Below are positions 11,972 through 24,447 of a stretch of 64,000 bases of DNA, piece after piece. Under the pieces are notes generated by a model. The model was not told where the DNA came from and ran no database searches. It was given only the letters and a program-made list of their open reading frames with translations. How positions within the stretch are numbered: position 1 is the first letter of the stretch; every line of letters starts with the position of its first letter. The DNA is from Suillus spraguei (lineage: Eukaryota; Basidiomycota; Agaricomycetes; Boletales; Suillaceae): positions 36,398-100,397 of the forward strand of contig JABCPU010000251.1 of the NCBI GenBank assembly GCA_016800925.1. Direction: 5' to 3'. A program made the position numbers and the translations under genes.

Positions 11972-14252
11972 TCACTGCGGCCGCATCCTGGCCAGGCCAG
12001 GACCATAACTGGCAACCACCAATACAATTAAGGAACACACCACAACACCGAGCGTGGTGAAGCACGCAATCATTAAAGGCGTAGATGGCCTAAAGTTTGA
12101 AACAACACCTGCAAAGAATCCAAGGATGGAATTTATCACACTACCGAAAATTTCATGAGTGACACAAATAACCATGATCGAAGTTTGCTTACCTCAGTAC
12201 ACAAAAAGAAGTAGGTATGCTTGTAATGACGACGAGCAATGCCGTTCTCTTCTGCAGGTAATATACCTGTCCAGTCAGTAATGTTAGGCGTGGTTTGCAG
12301 AAAAATGGTGTGAATCAAACCGCAAAGTCAATAGATCTCATTTTCTCGCCGAAATGTTGTACCATCGTGCCAGCAAAGATGCAGCCGACACCAAAAAGTA
12401 AGGAGCAAGAACATAATGTTTGTGAGGCCATTGTTACGCCTAAACCTGGAATGGCAAGGATGGCGATATCCAAGGCCATGGAGACACCCGCCTGTGGGAG
12501 AATAAGTGGGTGGATACCCTCACTGATGTAGCACCTACCAGGGTAATTTGATTTTTCGTCTGACTGCTAAGATTGTCGACAAAGTTTTTGACCTCCACTC
12601 CATTTACGATACCATCAATGGAAGTCCTCTTGACGCTTTCGATCGTGACCGGCATGCAGAAAACTGTAGCTGCAGTATTGCCCATGAAAAAAAGAAGTTT
12701 GCATTTTCTATGCTTTTCTTTCACTGCATGGTTCTGAATAAGCCGAGCTTCTGGTTGGTTGTGGCGGTGAAGATATTGATGGTGCCCTATAATTCCATGT
12801 ACTCGGCGACGCTAGGTTTGTGAGAAAGCAACGTACGTATGATATATAAAATTCTACCTGTCAGATGGGATATCAGTAATGGAATTCAATTTTCCAAGTT
12901 CACGTACAACAGAACACAATGCCGGTTTCATGTATGAACCCGTTGTCTGCAAGGTCTTCTGTTTCTTCGTTATAAAGATGTTATGCATGACTAGACAAGA
13001 GCACGTACCGATACTGGCTAGATGGCTGATGATCTGATTCATTTGGTCCAGGGTCCAGAATATCGAACCGGCCGTGGATTGACTCAATGTTATCGCCTCT
13101 GTGTCTGCTAAGCGATTCTGACCATTCCTGTGAGAGAAGACTTACCTCCAAGGTAGCAAATGACTTCTCGCCGTATGCTTCTCACAACAGAAACATCCAT
13201 CAACGACTGCTGCGGAAAGAATTCGAAGTGTTTCCTGCGGACAGTGAGAAGCGTTTGGGTCAATCAGCTTAGTATATCCTTTATCGACCACTTACCAATA
13301 CTGAGCCTCGAGTTCGAGTCCTACATGATTGCAATCAGTCTCAAAGAAAAGGTGATTTCGAATATAACATACTTACTTTTATGTTCCCATTGGCTTGGCT
13401 GGATACAGTCTCGGAAAAGAAGGTAACCGTTCAGTTCCTCTGTCCAGGCGATGATGTGCTGGTCTGGAACCACGAAGTAGTATTGAAATTTTTCTTCTCC
13501 CCTGAATATTGTGGGATGAACGACAAGTATCCACCCATCTTCTTGCGCTACGGCTCGTATGGCATGGATAAAGTTGTCGATATTCTGTAGATCCGCGTAA
13601 CACCTTAGGTTTACCGAAGTATACGTTCTCTGAATTTTCATTCAGCGTATCACTTACATGACTAGCTGTGAGGCACTCACCTTATCCCTATTATAGTAGT
13701 ATGTACCACCTAATGGGTGAACAAATTCCTCCCAATGACCGTATGTTGAAGGCCTGTTGATGGCGTCAAAGTGAATACATTAAGAAGAAAGGCGACCAAC
13801 CTAGGAACATCAGTTTTCTTGATACCAACAGATGTATCTTCACATATATCACCCCTACTTGTAGGTAGAAAGAATCAATCGAATGCAATATTACTCGTAC
13901 ATGCGTAGTACTCACAGCATCATCACTTCAGCGTACCGCGGAAGTTGCGTTGGCCAAATACCGACCGCATGATTGAGAATCTGTTGCTGAGGACTGGAAG
14001 TCGTCTATACCACGTTAGACTCCGGAGGAGCGCGTTCAGAAGGCACAGTTGAACTCACCATCAGCTTCCAGGAACCTGCGAAGAGGTTGTTTGTGCTACA
14101 CATTCAGGCTAGTACAAAGACGATATACATATATCCCGTGTTCGGACCAAACTTCCTTTTTGGGAATTTTACGTACTACTGGTTGTCAGCGTCATACATG
14201 TCGACAAAGTAGACAAGAAAGCGACCACAATAACAAGCTTTGAAGGTCTCAT
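11972..14252 (-). CDS. WW-domain protein with C-terminal membrane segments (possibly disrupted)
   Basis: Minus-strand exons read clearly: 14252-14177 (hydrophobic N-terminus, MRPSKLVIVVAF), 14075-14059, 14004-13916, 13857-13801, 13753-13681, 13629-13377, 13320-13296, 13234-13146 and 13098-13009, all phases matching. Exons 13753-13629 encode a WW-like motif (HWEEFVHPLGGTYYYN) and the next parts contain FQYYFV and EAQYWKHFEFFP, characteristic of a family I know from Agaricomycetes. The 3' part (about 12770-11972) encodes hydrophobic helices (LDIAILAIPGLGVTMAS and INSILGFFAGVV). Between 13008 and about 12730 no single frame splices cleanly: the frame inherited from upstream meets TGA at 12902-12900. 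Either I miss an exon boundary or the gene is broken there. Function of the family is unknown; WW domains bind proline-rich peptides. Confidence 0.55.
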
Positions 14253-14337
14253 AAATAACATATCGACATATCTTTATACAAGATACACATATAAATTTAT
14301 GCTGTGGTCCAGAAGTTCAGATCAGAGACTACTGCCC

Positions 14338-15004
14338 CTACAGCAGCCCAATCGGAGCAGAACACATAATAATGGGTTGCAAGTAGCTCAACATCACCGA
14401 TATGGCGGCCGAAGATAAGATGGCGTTGAACTGTGAAAGCGCAAATGTTATCAGAATAAAGAAACACAGTAATGAGTTGGGTCGACTGACTGCAATTGCA
14501 GGCCCAAAGTAAGCGCATGATATAATGTATCCTATCAAAACGCTACTCCATACACCCCAGTATAGTGCTTGGAATCGGTTCAAGGTCACTATCCAATGGA
14601 AATGCGTTATCTCGTGCGAGTGCATTGGTAGCAAGCCGCCTGAGTTCTGTTATAGATGTAAACTGGCACGTCAATTCTTTGATGTCCCTTAATCGGATGG
14701 CTGTTACGGGCTCGTCTGAGTCAGTTCTCAACGGCTGAGCGACTGGAATCATCGAGTCTAGTGTGCGATCCTGTAGAGAGGTCCGAACTTTGTGCTGAGA
14801 AAGCACCTTCTTCGCCACTGAGCAGGATTCAGATGATATTCGCCTGAGATTGTGGAAACACTTACCTTGATTTCCTGATGCCCGGCGATCATCCTCTGGT
14901 CCCTCGCCATCTCCTTCCACCTCATCGGCATTACTTGCTTTTTCCTTACCCTTCCGTGATCCTGATTGTGCGATGCCCCCAGTAAGTAGCGTCTGTCAAA
15001 GAAG
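14338..15004 (-). CDS. Small predicted membrane protein, 5' end uncertain
   Basis: Exons run from about 15004, across the in-phase introns after GNQ (donor near 14873) and after DSDEP, to a last exon ending in SAPIGLL at 14338. The middle exon contains WSSVLIGYIISCAYFGPAIA and the last FNAILSSAAISVML, two likely membrane helices. The N-terminal part is charged (KGKEKASNADEVEGDGEGP). No family recognised. A splice from the upstream SEC23-like fragment (GAC|GTACTT...GACAG|ACG) keeps the frame, so the gene may start inside that fragment. Confidence 0.35.
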
Positions 15005-15020
15005 GTGTATAAAGTACGAG

Positions 15021-16125
<1,105 letters not shown>

Positions 16126-16517
16126 TTATGGAGCGATCGCAACAGTTACAGTCAAAGCTTGCACTTTATCTCTGCAGCGCTCAAACATCTTAGAGGAGCT
16201 TGAGACTAGTAGATAGCGACATAGTAAAAAACTTACCCTCTGTATGGCCGATCTTATGTGTTGCACCACGCGAATGCAGCCGCCGGCGAAACGGCGCATC
16301 AATTGCTTCATACGATCACATAGCGGCGTTCGCGGAGTGGTGGCCTCGGGTATAAAATTAAGGTAATTCGGTGACGCGTTACACGAAACGCATACCAAGT
16401 TTGCCAAAAACTCTAATTGTGACTGTCGAATGTAAGATTATACCTCCTACTTACATGAGAAACGCTTACAATGATGTCGTTTCCTGCGTTTTCCGGGCTG
16501 TATACAACGCGAGACAT
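16126..16517 (-). CDS. Small hypothetical protein (98 aa, three exons)
   Basis: ATG at 16517; exons 16517-16470, 16422-16237 and 16188-16126 join at phase 0 throughout with good GTAAG donors and CAG/AAG acceptors, total 297 nt. The product begins MSRVVYSPENAGNDI and has several Cys and Arg residues (RRFAGGCIRVV) but no motif I recognise, signal peptide or clear membrane helix. The consistent splicing is the only evidence for a gene. Confidence 0.4.
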
Positions 16518-17248
16518 GTTCTAACTCGAGTATGTTAATAGATCCGATCGGAGATTTAGCTTAACGGGCTTACCGTAACTATGCCTTATTGGGCCTTTGA
16601 CAGCAATTATTGGTCGATCAGCGATGAAGTGTATCATAATACATACCGAATCAATGACAAACAACTTCGTCGGTGAAGATCAAATGTGTTGAGGCCCAGT
16701 GAAAAGTCCTTTGAGAAGGAAATCGTGAGAGATAGAGCTTGGTGACCACGTCAAACCTCAATCGACTCACCGTACTGGTATCACGATTGCATACAATGTC
16801 AGTCGAGTGACATCTATGTTCACCGGAGGATATTAGTTGACACAAAGATTGTGCTCGATTTTGTTCGAACGTAGAATAGTATCGAATTCAGTTGAAGGAT
16901 GTGAAGAAAAGTATTGAGTTGTGATACACATACAATGGCATTGGCACAGTACAAAAAACACTTAATGCAGGGTACAAAACACAACAGGAACAGAGCAGCA
17001 AAACAGTGTTCAAGTTGCGGTGGTATGCTGAGTGCACGTCGCAGAATTGAAGGACAGTTGTAAATGTCGTTCACTGGTCCTTTCCGCTTGTTGACATCAA
17101 CACAGCGAACTTCTCGTTCCATATCTAGTGACCACTGATGATTACAACCAATAGCATAATAAAGCAATGATACGAGCCTTAATTGATCTGGGCAGCTTGT
17201 TCCAATAAGCCTCGAATTCCTTTGTAAGTGGTTTAAGCTTCTTTTGTT
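16518..17248. other. No gene resolved
   Basis: Minus-strand frames between 17167 and 16650 (one with a hydrophobic stretch, CFAALFLLCFVPC) have a plausible GTATGT donor near 16935 but no exon partner I could connect. Possibly upstream exons of another gene. Confidence 0.3.
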
Positions 17249-18017
17249 TCATCTCCGCACATCACTCGTGAACGCATAGGGTTCTGAAAGAGCAACACAC
17301 TCAGTTACTTGGCGGAAAGAAACAACCCCGTTGTACCTAGCAGTTTTGCTGGCTTTGTTTGGACGCATGACACTTATGGATTCAGTAGCACCAGGAGCTT
17401 CTTCATTCGGGCGCACAATCACAGCGGCTAGAACAGTCGCAGAAATATCAATAGGGCGCTTAGAGTCACATTCAAGAACATGGGTAGGTTGAAGAACGTC
17501 TTGAAGAACAGCTTGAGGAGGGAGGCTGTCTTCGATTTGGAGTTGTTCAGATATGTTGTCCGGGGGAGGGTGCAGGGTGGACGGTGCTGGTGGTAATAGC
17601 TCTTTGTTTGGTTTGAGTATATCTGTGTCAACTCGGATGCTCGGCGTCAAGCCATTAAGAGGGTCGTCAAGGGCACTATCTGAGAGTGATTATCACACCA
17701 AACAAGGCGAACACGTACCGTACCTCTAGCTCTTGGGTATCCGTCACAGAGTCACAGAACTTACTTCGTAGCCAGGGTGATTTTGCGTTGGTGAGAATAT
17801 CATAGCAGTAGCGGACAGTCGCAATAGAATTCCTGCGTTGGTTTGGGTGCTCTAGGCATAGTAATGGTAAGTTTTCGAGGGGAGACTCGGGGAGGACAGA
17901 CACACAGCGCTGGGCTGGAGAAAGACGCAGGTGGACTTCCGTGTCGAGCGCATATTGCAGTGTTGTTTGCAGTCTGTCATGCAGATTTGCAAGGTCATTT
18001 GCAAGATGATTGTGCAA
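17249..18017 (-). CDS. Hypothetical proline-rich protein, 5' end uncertain
   Basis: Two minus-strand frames join across a GTAAGT...CAG intron (about 17773-17686) in phase 1, giving a continuous protein from MHNHLANDLAN to a stop at 17249. The first exon has conserved-looking segments (IATVRYCYDILTNAKSPWLR); the second is rich in proline and acidic residues (LPPAPSTLHPPPDN). No family recognised. A second upstream frame (to 18109) may belong to the gene but does not join simply. Confidence 0.4.
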
Positions 18018-18795
18018 ATGACGAGATCAACATTGCTAAGTGTGTGAATTTTTTCCGGTTCTACACGACTACGCTCGATTTGCAAATCTACCTCGACCAC
18101 CACTCCCATCGTTCTAGCTCAAAAGACTTTTCACTGGGCTTGAGGCAGTCACGTTTTGTACGAGTTTTCGTATGATAAGAATCGTTTTACTGATCGCGTC
18201 GGATATGGAAATAGAAGAGTAATCCATTGTTGAGAGTAAGAACTGGTTATGACGGGAAAGGACTATGTGACAACATATGAATTACTCGTTTAGTACTATG
18301 TTGGCCGCAGTTTTGCCTGATAAATGATGGATAATTATGGGCTCGTACAACAAGATGCTTCATATGTAGTAGGACTTGATGTGTTGAAACATGTCTTGCC
18401 TAAGGCCTCGAGAGTTCTAGTAAGCATCATAGTGTCCTGTGAATAATAATTCGGCTCAAGTAAACAACAACTCTTGTGAAAGATATCCAAACCATTAATC
18501 CCTTCCTATACCCACCCAATGTCACTCATCAAATGCCCCCATAGCCTATACACCCTGCACCAATCATCTATACTCCCTCAACAACTCCCCCACCTCCGAC
18601 ACCTTCAAATCATCCTCTGCGCACCTCATAAATCTTTGTTAGGTGCAGGAAACCATATCAAAATAGGAGAAGGCACACATGATGATGTTTGCAAGTTGGA
18701 GTGGTTGTGGTGCGAGGGGAGCAGTAGTGAGGAGCATGTGATGGGGGGTGATGCGATCTGCGACAGGATGAAAATCAATCACAGTGTAAGTTATA
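18018..18795. other. Intergenic flank of the first transposon nest
   Basis: No supported gene. The open frame at 18519-19016 runs into the LTR and is not credible. Confidence 0.45.
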
Positions 18796-18806
18796 CTATT
18801 GGTTAC

Positions 18807-19281
18807 TGTTACAGTTGTACATGCCCCTATTCATTTTCCCTTTATTTCCTTACTTGTATATCATGTCACATGACTCTGACTCATATGCTCAATGCATCTG
18901 TACAACACATGCCTTCCTTATTAGGATACGCAGTTACGTTCTCACGGTTGCTTGGTCTGTGCGCACATATTGGCCTATTTAAGCACAGTGTATTTGTAGT
19001 AGATTCCTTACTTTAATCTTACTGGGTTTTACCTGGAATCTCCTTCGCTTAGGTCTCCAACCTAAGTCGTCCTGAATCGTCTCTAAGTCTAAGCACTCCT
19101 TAGTCTTAGTCTCTGTTCTCGCAGAACCTCTCGGATTTGTCCTTGAGGCCAGACCCATGATCGTACTCGGAATGCGTTCCTTGTACTTTCACCTTGTCCT
19201 CTTCTGGACATTGTAAGAACCTCCCAGCAGACCGTCTGTGTCTTTTCACTGTCACTGGTGACGCCATCCCAGTTCATAACA
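18807..19281 (+). repeat. 5' LTR of the Gypsy element
   Basis: 475 bp, begins TGTTACAG and ends TTCATAACA. It differs from the 3' LTR at five CpG-type transitions. Confidence 0.92.
18976..19010 (+). promoter_or_regulatory. LTR promoter: TATA box and inferred transcript start
   Basis: TATTTAA at 18976-18982 is followed 34 nt later by ACTTTAATCTT (19010-19020). Because that 11-mer is complementary to the primer-binding site, the genomic RNA should start at or very near 19010, as in Tf1. The same TATA motif is kept in the solo LTR at 28096 and, in reverse, in the LTR at 57360-57832. Confidence 0.55.
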
Positions 19282-19282
19282 A

Positions 19283-19293
19283 AAGATTAAAGT
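19283..19293 (+). other. Self-priming primer-binding site
   Basis: AAGATTAAAGT, one base inside the 5' LTR, is the exact reverse complement of LTR positions 19010-19020. Tf1/sushi elements prime reverse transcription with the 5' end of their own RNA rather than a tRNA, and Tf1 also uses 11 nt. I saw no tRNA 3'-end match here. Confidence 0.65.
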
Positions 19294-19464
19294 CTACCTG
19301 ATTGTTAACTATCTAGTCTTCAACCCTAAACCCTGAACTAGCGTATGCGTACGCTGAGCAGATTGTCAAGAGAAGCCCTCTGACAGAAGAACAAGCCCTA
19401 ACGGACAGCAAGACAGCGCGTGTAGGCACCGAGAAAGTATAACTCATCAGACGAATCATCAAAC

Positions 19465-20367
19465 ATGGCAACCAAAGAATTTGAATACAAGATCGGTCAA
19501 CCAAAAGGTTTTGATGGAGATCGCGATAACTCTCGCGAGTTTATCCAGTCGTGCAACTTGCACTTTTACATCAACAAAAAGCTTTATACCACCGACAAAC
19601 AGAAGATTATCTTCATAACATCCTTTATGACCGAAAAGAATGCCAAATCCTGGAAAGAGTAATTCCTTGACCACGCTCAATCAACCGACACTTCTGGACA
19701 AAAAGTTGGTTATGGGACAATGGTGGACTTCATGAAAAGCTTCAAAGAAGCTTTTGACCCAGTGGATACCAGAGGAACCGCACTTACGAAACTTAGAGAC
19801 CTCAAGCAAAGTGGAGATCTCCATACTTACATCGCCGACTTCGAGGCACTTGCAGCCAAGGCTCGTATCAACGATGATGCAACAAAGATCCAATTCTTCC
19901 AAGATGGCCTGAATTGGGGCATCCTTACCAAGCTTTTCGCACTAGGAGATGTCTCAGAAGTATTTCGAGACGTTGTGCTGCAATGTGTTTCCATTGACAA
20001 TTCCCATCATCGTCTTCAAGCCATGAGGACACGTCATGCTCCACAACAGAAGAAGAAGAACTATGGAAATGCACGTTACATCCCCAATCGTGATTCCAAT
20101 GCAATGGTCGTAGATCGAATCTCCGATACAGAAAGATCCGAATGTATGAAGAAGGGACAATGCTTCGGATGTAAGAAGACAGGACACCACATTCATAATT
20201 GTCCTGAAAGAAAGAAGAAGACCCCGCTCCGACAAGCCGAAGTCAAAGAAGAAGAAGAAGAAGAAGAAACAGTGAGGCGGGTTGTTCAGGATTTTGACTT
20301 GGAGAAACAAAGACTCGACGTATGTTTCTCCCAATGTACTACTAAGACTTGTACGTGCTGTAGGTGA
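19465..20367 (+). pseudogene. gag: gag of the Gypsy element, one internal stop
   Basis: ATG at 19465 opens a frame that meets TAA at 19660-19662 and then continues in the same frame to 20367. The structural part has the retrotransposon-gag helices (KLRDLKQSGDLHTYIADFE), followed by one CCHC zinc knuckle (CFGCKKTGHHIHNC) and an acidic Glu run. Gag packages the element RNA. The TAA is most simply one C-to-T change from CAA. The end overlaps the pol frame, which is +1 relative to gag. Confidence 0.8.
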
Positions 20368-23300
20368 AAGAAAAGAACTCTGTGTTCCCATCACCCTTCA
20401 TTCGCGTACGCGTCTAAAATCCGTCGACACCACTGCCGTTATAGATTCCGGAGCAGCTGGAACCTTTATCTCTGAGGAGTTTGTGAAGCTCCATAAAATC
20501 ACTAAAAGAAAACTCGATAAACCCTTCAAAGTCACAACTGCTGATGGAACCTATATCAAAGGGGGACCGATTACGCATTACTGTCTCCTAGTGGTCAAAA
20601 TTGATGAACAAACCATGTATGGAAAATTCAATATCACCAAACTAGGAAGAAGAGATCAGATCCTTCTGGGGATCCCATGGTTACGCGCAATGAACCCAAG
20701 TATAGACTGGGCTGCTGAAACACTTGTCCTTCCTCGAACAAAGAAATCGGATGAAATCGAAATTGATATGGATATTGATCGGAAGAAGAATGGATTACCC
20801 CCAATTTTCCATTGTCATTCTAAAAAATGGCAACATTCCCGACTTCCAAGATCTCTCGTAACCCCTTTGATTTCTAAAGAACCTGAACCGGAAGTACAAA
20901 CACCGCGCATCACTGATCCCATTCCACGTGTACAACTGCCACGACCAGTATCACCTATTCCCCGCGCAGAAAAACGCAAGAATGAATCTGAACCCGAACA
21001 TCGAGTCGGACAAGAACCTATTGAGCAACGGCCAATAGAAGAGCAGAAACATGGGAAGAGAAAAGCGGAAGAAGAAATCCCAGGGCGAGACACCGATGTA
21101 CCGAAACTATCCAAGTTCTATGTTCCTCCGAAAACTCTTTCAGCTTCAATTGAAGAAATCCCCAAAAACAACGAACCCGTGCCCTCGTTGATCCCAACTG
21201 AGGATGATGACCAATTCAATACAATGCAAGATGTCTGGCACGCGCCAGAAGTACATGATATTTCCTCTTATGAACTAGGAGATGGAGAATTTCTCGTTGA
21301 ATACGATACTGATGGAGTTAGTATGAGAATCATCGAGGAAGTATCCATGGATACACCCCTGACACATGATGGAACTTCCCGACTCGAACAAACCCCCTAC
21401 TCCACAATCCCTCTTCCTCCTCCGAAATACAGTAACAAAGCTCAGGAATTCGCCACGGATGAGAAGGAAAAGAAAAAGAAATCCTTCGAAGAATTGGTCA
21501 TGGAATATTTGCACGACTTTTCAGACGTCTTTGCTAAAGACGGTCTGAACAAGCTACCCCCCGAACGCCCTGGTATTGATCATCGGATTGATACTAAACC
21601 CGGTTTTATTCCCCGTACATCTAAGGTTTACCCGCTATCAGAAAAAGAACGCATTGCCGTCAAAACATTTATCGATGAAAACGTTGCGAAAGGTTTTATC
21701 TCAGAATCAAAGTCACCCCAAGCCAGCGGCTTCTTCTTTGTAGGAAAGAAGAGTGGAGAACTGTGTCCCTGTCAAGATTATCGCTACATCAATGATTGGA
21801 CAGTCAAGAACGCCTATCTGCTCCCACTCCCTATCTCCCTTGTTGCACGCCTTCATAACGCACAGTTCTTTACGAAAATGGATATCCGGTCTGGTTATAA
21901 CAATATTCGCATCCATCCCGATGATCGCTGGAAAGCTGCTTTTACTATGGAATTCGGCCTCTTTGAACCGAACATCATGTTCTTTGGCCTCTGCAATTCA
22001 CCGGCAACTTTCCAAGCATACATGAATCGCACCTTCCAACAGGAAATCAACGAAGGATGGATGGTTATTTACATGGACGATATCCTAATTTTCTCTACAA
22101 CCATGGCAGAACATCGTGAACGGACAAGACGGGTTTTGATGAAGATACGTAAGGAACACCTGTTCCTGAAACCGGAGAAATGCACCTTCGACGCAGAAGA
22201 AGTGGAATATCTCGGAATGATAATTTGCCCTGGACAAGTTGCTATGGATACCACCAAGACCAAAGGAATCTCCGACTGGCCAGTCCCAAAATCTGTAAAA
22301 GATGTTCGGTCATTCCTCGGCTTTTGCAACTTCTACCGCACGTTCATTTCCCACTATTCTGACATCGCCCGACCTCTTATTGATTTAACAAAGAAAGATA
22401 AGGCCTTTGATTGGACAACCGAATGCATGGACACCTTCACAGAACTGAAACGACGCTTTACGTCCCAACCGGTGCTCCGTAACCCTGATCCTTCCTGACA
22501 ATTTGCTATTGCTACTGACGCTTCGCTCATAGCAACCGGTGGAGTTCTCTTACAGACTGATGAGAATGGTGTTTACCACCCATGTGCATATCTCTCACAG
22601 TCTTTGAACCCCGCAGAACACAATTACCAGATCTTTGATCGGGAACTCCTTGCCGTAATCAGGGCATTAAACGAATGGCGCCATTATCTTGAAGGAAACC
22701 CACACCCGTCCTGGTATTCACCGACCACAAGAACCTTCTGTACTTTAGAAGTGCACAGAAGCTTACCCGTCGCCAAGCACGTTGGCAGCTTATCTTGTCT
22801 ATCTACGATATCGAATTGCATCACGTTGCAGGTACCAAACTGGCAGTACCTGATGCACTATCTTGCTGGCCTGACTATGACTCCGGCAAAGACGATAACG
22901 AGGACCAGACACTCCTCCCTGACGCCCTATTCGTTTGTCTTATTGATACTGATCTAAAGGATGTCTTATCATCATCCGACCCCCTCGACGACCCTGTGTT
23001 CAAAACAGCATCTGACGCCCTCGATGGCGTGTGCCTTCCACCTATGACATCGGCACTCTCTGACTGGAAGATCGAGGAAAACGTCCTCTATTTTAAGAAT
23101 CGTGCCTACATTCCACCGGCGCATCGTCCCGATATCCTGAGAAGGTATTATGATCATCCTACCGCAGGACACTCCAGCAGATTTAAAACTGAAGAACTCA
23201 TGAAACAGGAGGCGTGGTGGCCAGCTATGGGCTCCTATATTCGGAAATACGTTGAGGGTTGTGCCCTTTGTCAGCAAATGAAAGCCGATACGCACCCTGT

Positions 23301-24393
23301 CCGCCCACCGCTTACCCTGATTCCCTCGTCTGCGACTCGCCTGTTTTCCCAGGTCTCCATTGATCTGATCACTGACCTCCCTGTTTCTGGAGGCTTTGAC
23401 AGTATTATGGTCATGGTAGACCATGGCCTTACAAAGGGGGTGATTATTATTCCTTGTCTAAAGACCGTCACCTCCGAAGGGATTGCTAAGCTATTCTTGA
23501 AACATGTCTTTTGACAATTTGGACTCCATGACAAAGTCATCTCGGATCGAGGTCCACAGTTCCTATCACGCTTCTCTAAAGAGCTTGCCCGACTCCTCGA
23601 TTACATCATTGCTCCATCTACAGCCTATCACCCTCAGACCGATGGTCAAACGGAAAGGCTTAATCAAGAACTTGAAACATACCTACGCATCTATTGTCGC
23701 AACAATCCGGAAGATTGGGTAGAACACCTACCAATTGCCGAATTCATCCACAACCACCGAAAACATGATGCAAGGAACGCATCGCCCTTCTATCTCATGA
23801 TGGGATATGAACCACGCGCCATCCCTCACCTTATCCCTGATTCATCAGTCCCCGCAGCAGAAGATCAAGTACGATCCCTGCAGAAGATAAGAGAAGAAGC
23901 AATCGCCTGCCATAATATTACAATGCAAACAATGGCCGAGCGATCCCGAGGAGATAAGTACATTCCATGGAAGATCGGAGATAAGGTTTGGCTATCTGCC
24001 GCTAATCTTAGACTTAAACTCCCATCAAGGAAACTCGCCCCAAAGCGATATGGACCTTTCCCGATCATCGATGTCTTATCTCCCATCATGTTCACACTCA
24101 AACTTCCACAACAGTGGAAAATTCATCCCACGTTCCATGCTTCTGTCTTATCATCCTATAGCGAAACGGACGTACACGGTCCAAACTTCCCTGAACCACC
24201 ACCTGACATCATCGAAGAAGAAGAAGAATACGAAATAGAAGCAATCCTTTCTCATAAAGGAACCGGCAATCGCCGACGCTATCTTGTTTCCTGGAAAGGA
24301 TACTCATCGGGAGATAACGAATGGCTCCCAGAAAAGAACTTGAAGAACTCCGCTCGAATCTTGAATGCTTATAAGAAGCAACACGCCCTCTGA
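20282..24393 (+). pseudogene. pol: pol of the Gypsy element: protease, RT, RNase H, integrase, chromodomain
   Basis: Protease active site DSGAAGTF (about 20444), reverse transcriptase with YMDD (about 22070), RNase H (TDAS and DRELLAV), integrase with HHCC finger (CALCQQ), DDE residues around ISDRGPQF and [11 protein letters not shown], and a C-terminal chromodomain (YLVSWKGYSSGDNEWLPE, to 24393). Broken by TGA at 22496-22498, loss of one base around 22705-22708 in RNase H, and TGA at 23512-23514 in integrase. The inverted copy has CGA at both TGA sites and the missing base. The chromodomain is expected to steer integration to histone-marked heterochromatin. Confidence 0.88.
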
Positions 24394-24447
24394 TTATTCC
24401 CCAGTCAATCAACCGCACTAGCACTTGATCAACTACCAAACATCGAA

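Noticed and set aside
18519..19016. 165-codon plus-strand ORF
   Set aside because: It spans the target-site duplication and half of the 5' LTR, so it cannot be an ancestral gene.
20320..20363. A spliceosomal intron joining gag to pol
   Set aside because: Its borders look right, but removal of 44 nt leads to the third frame, not to pol.
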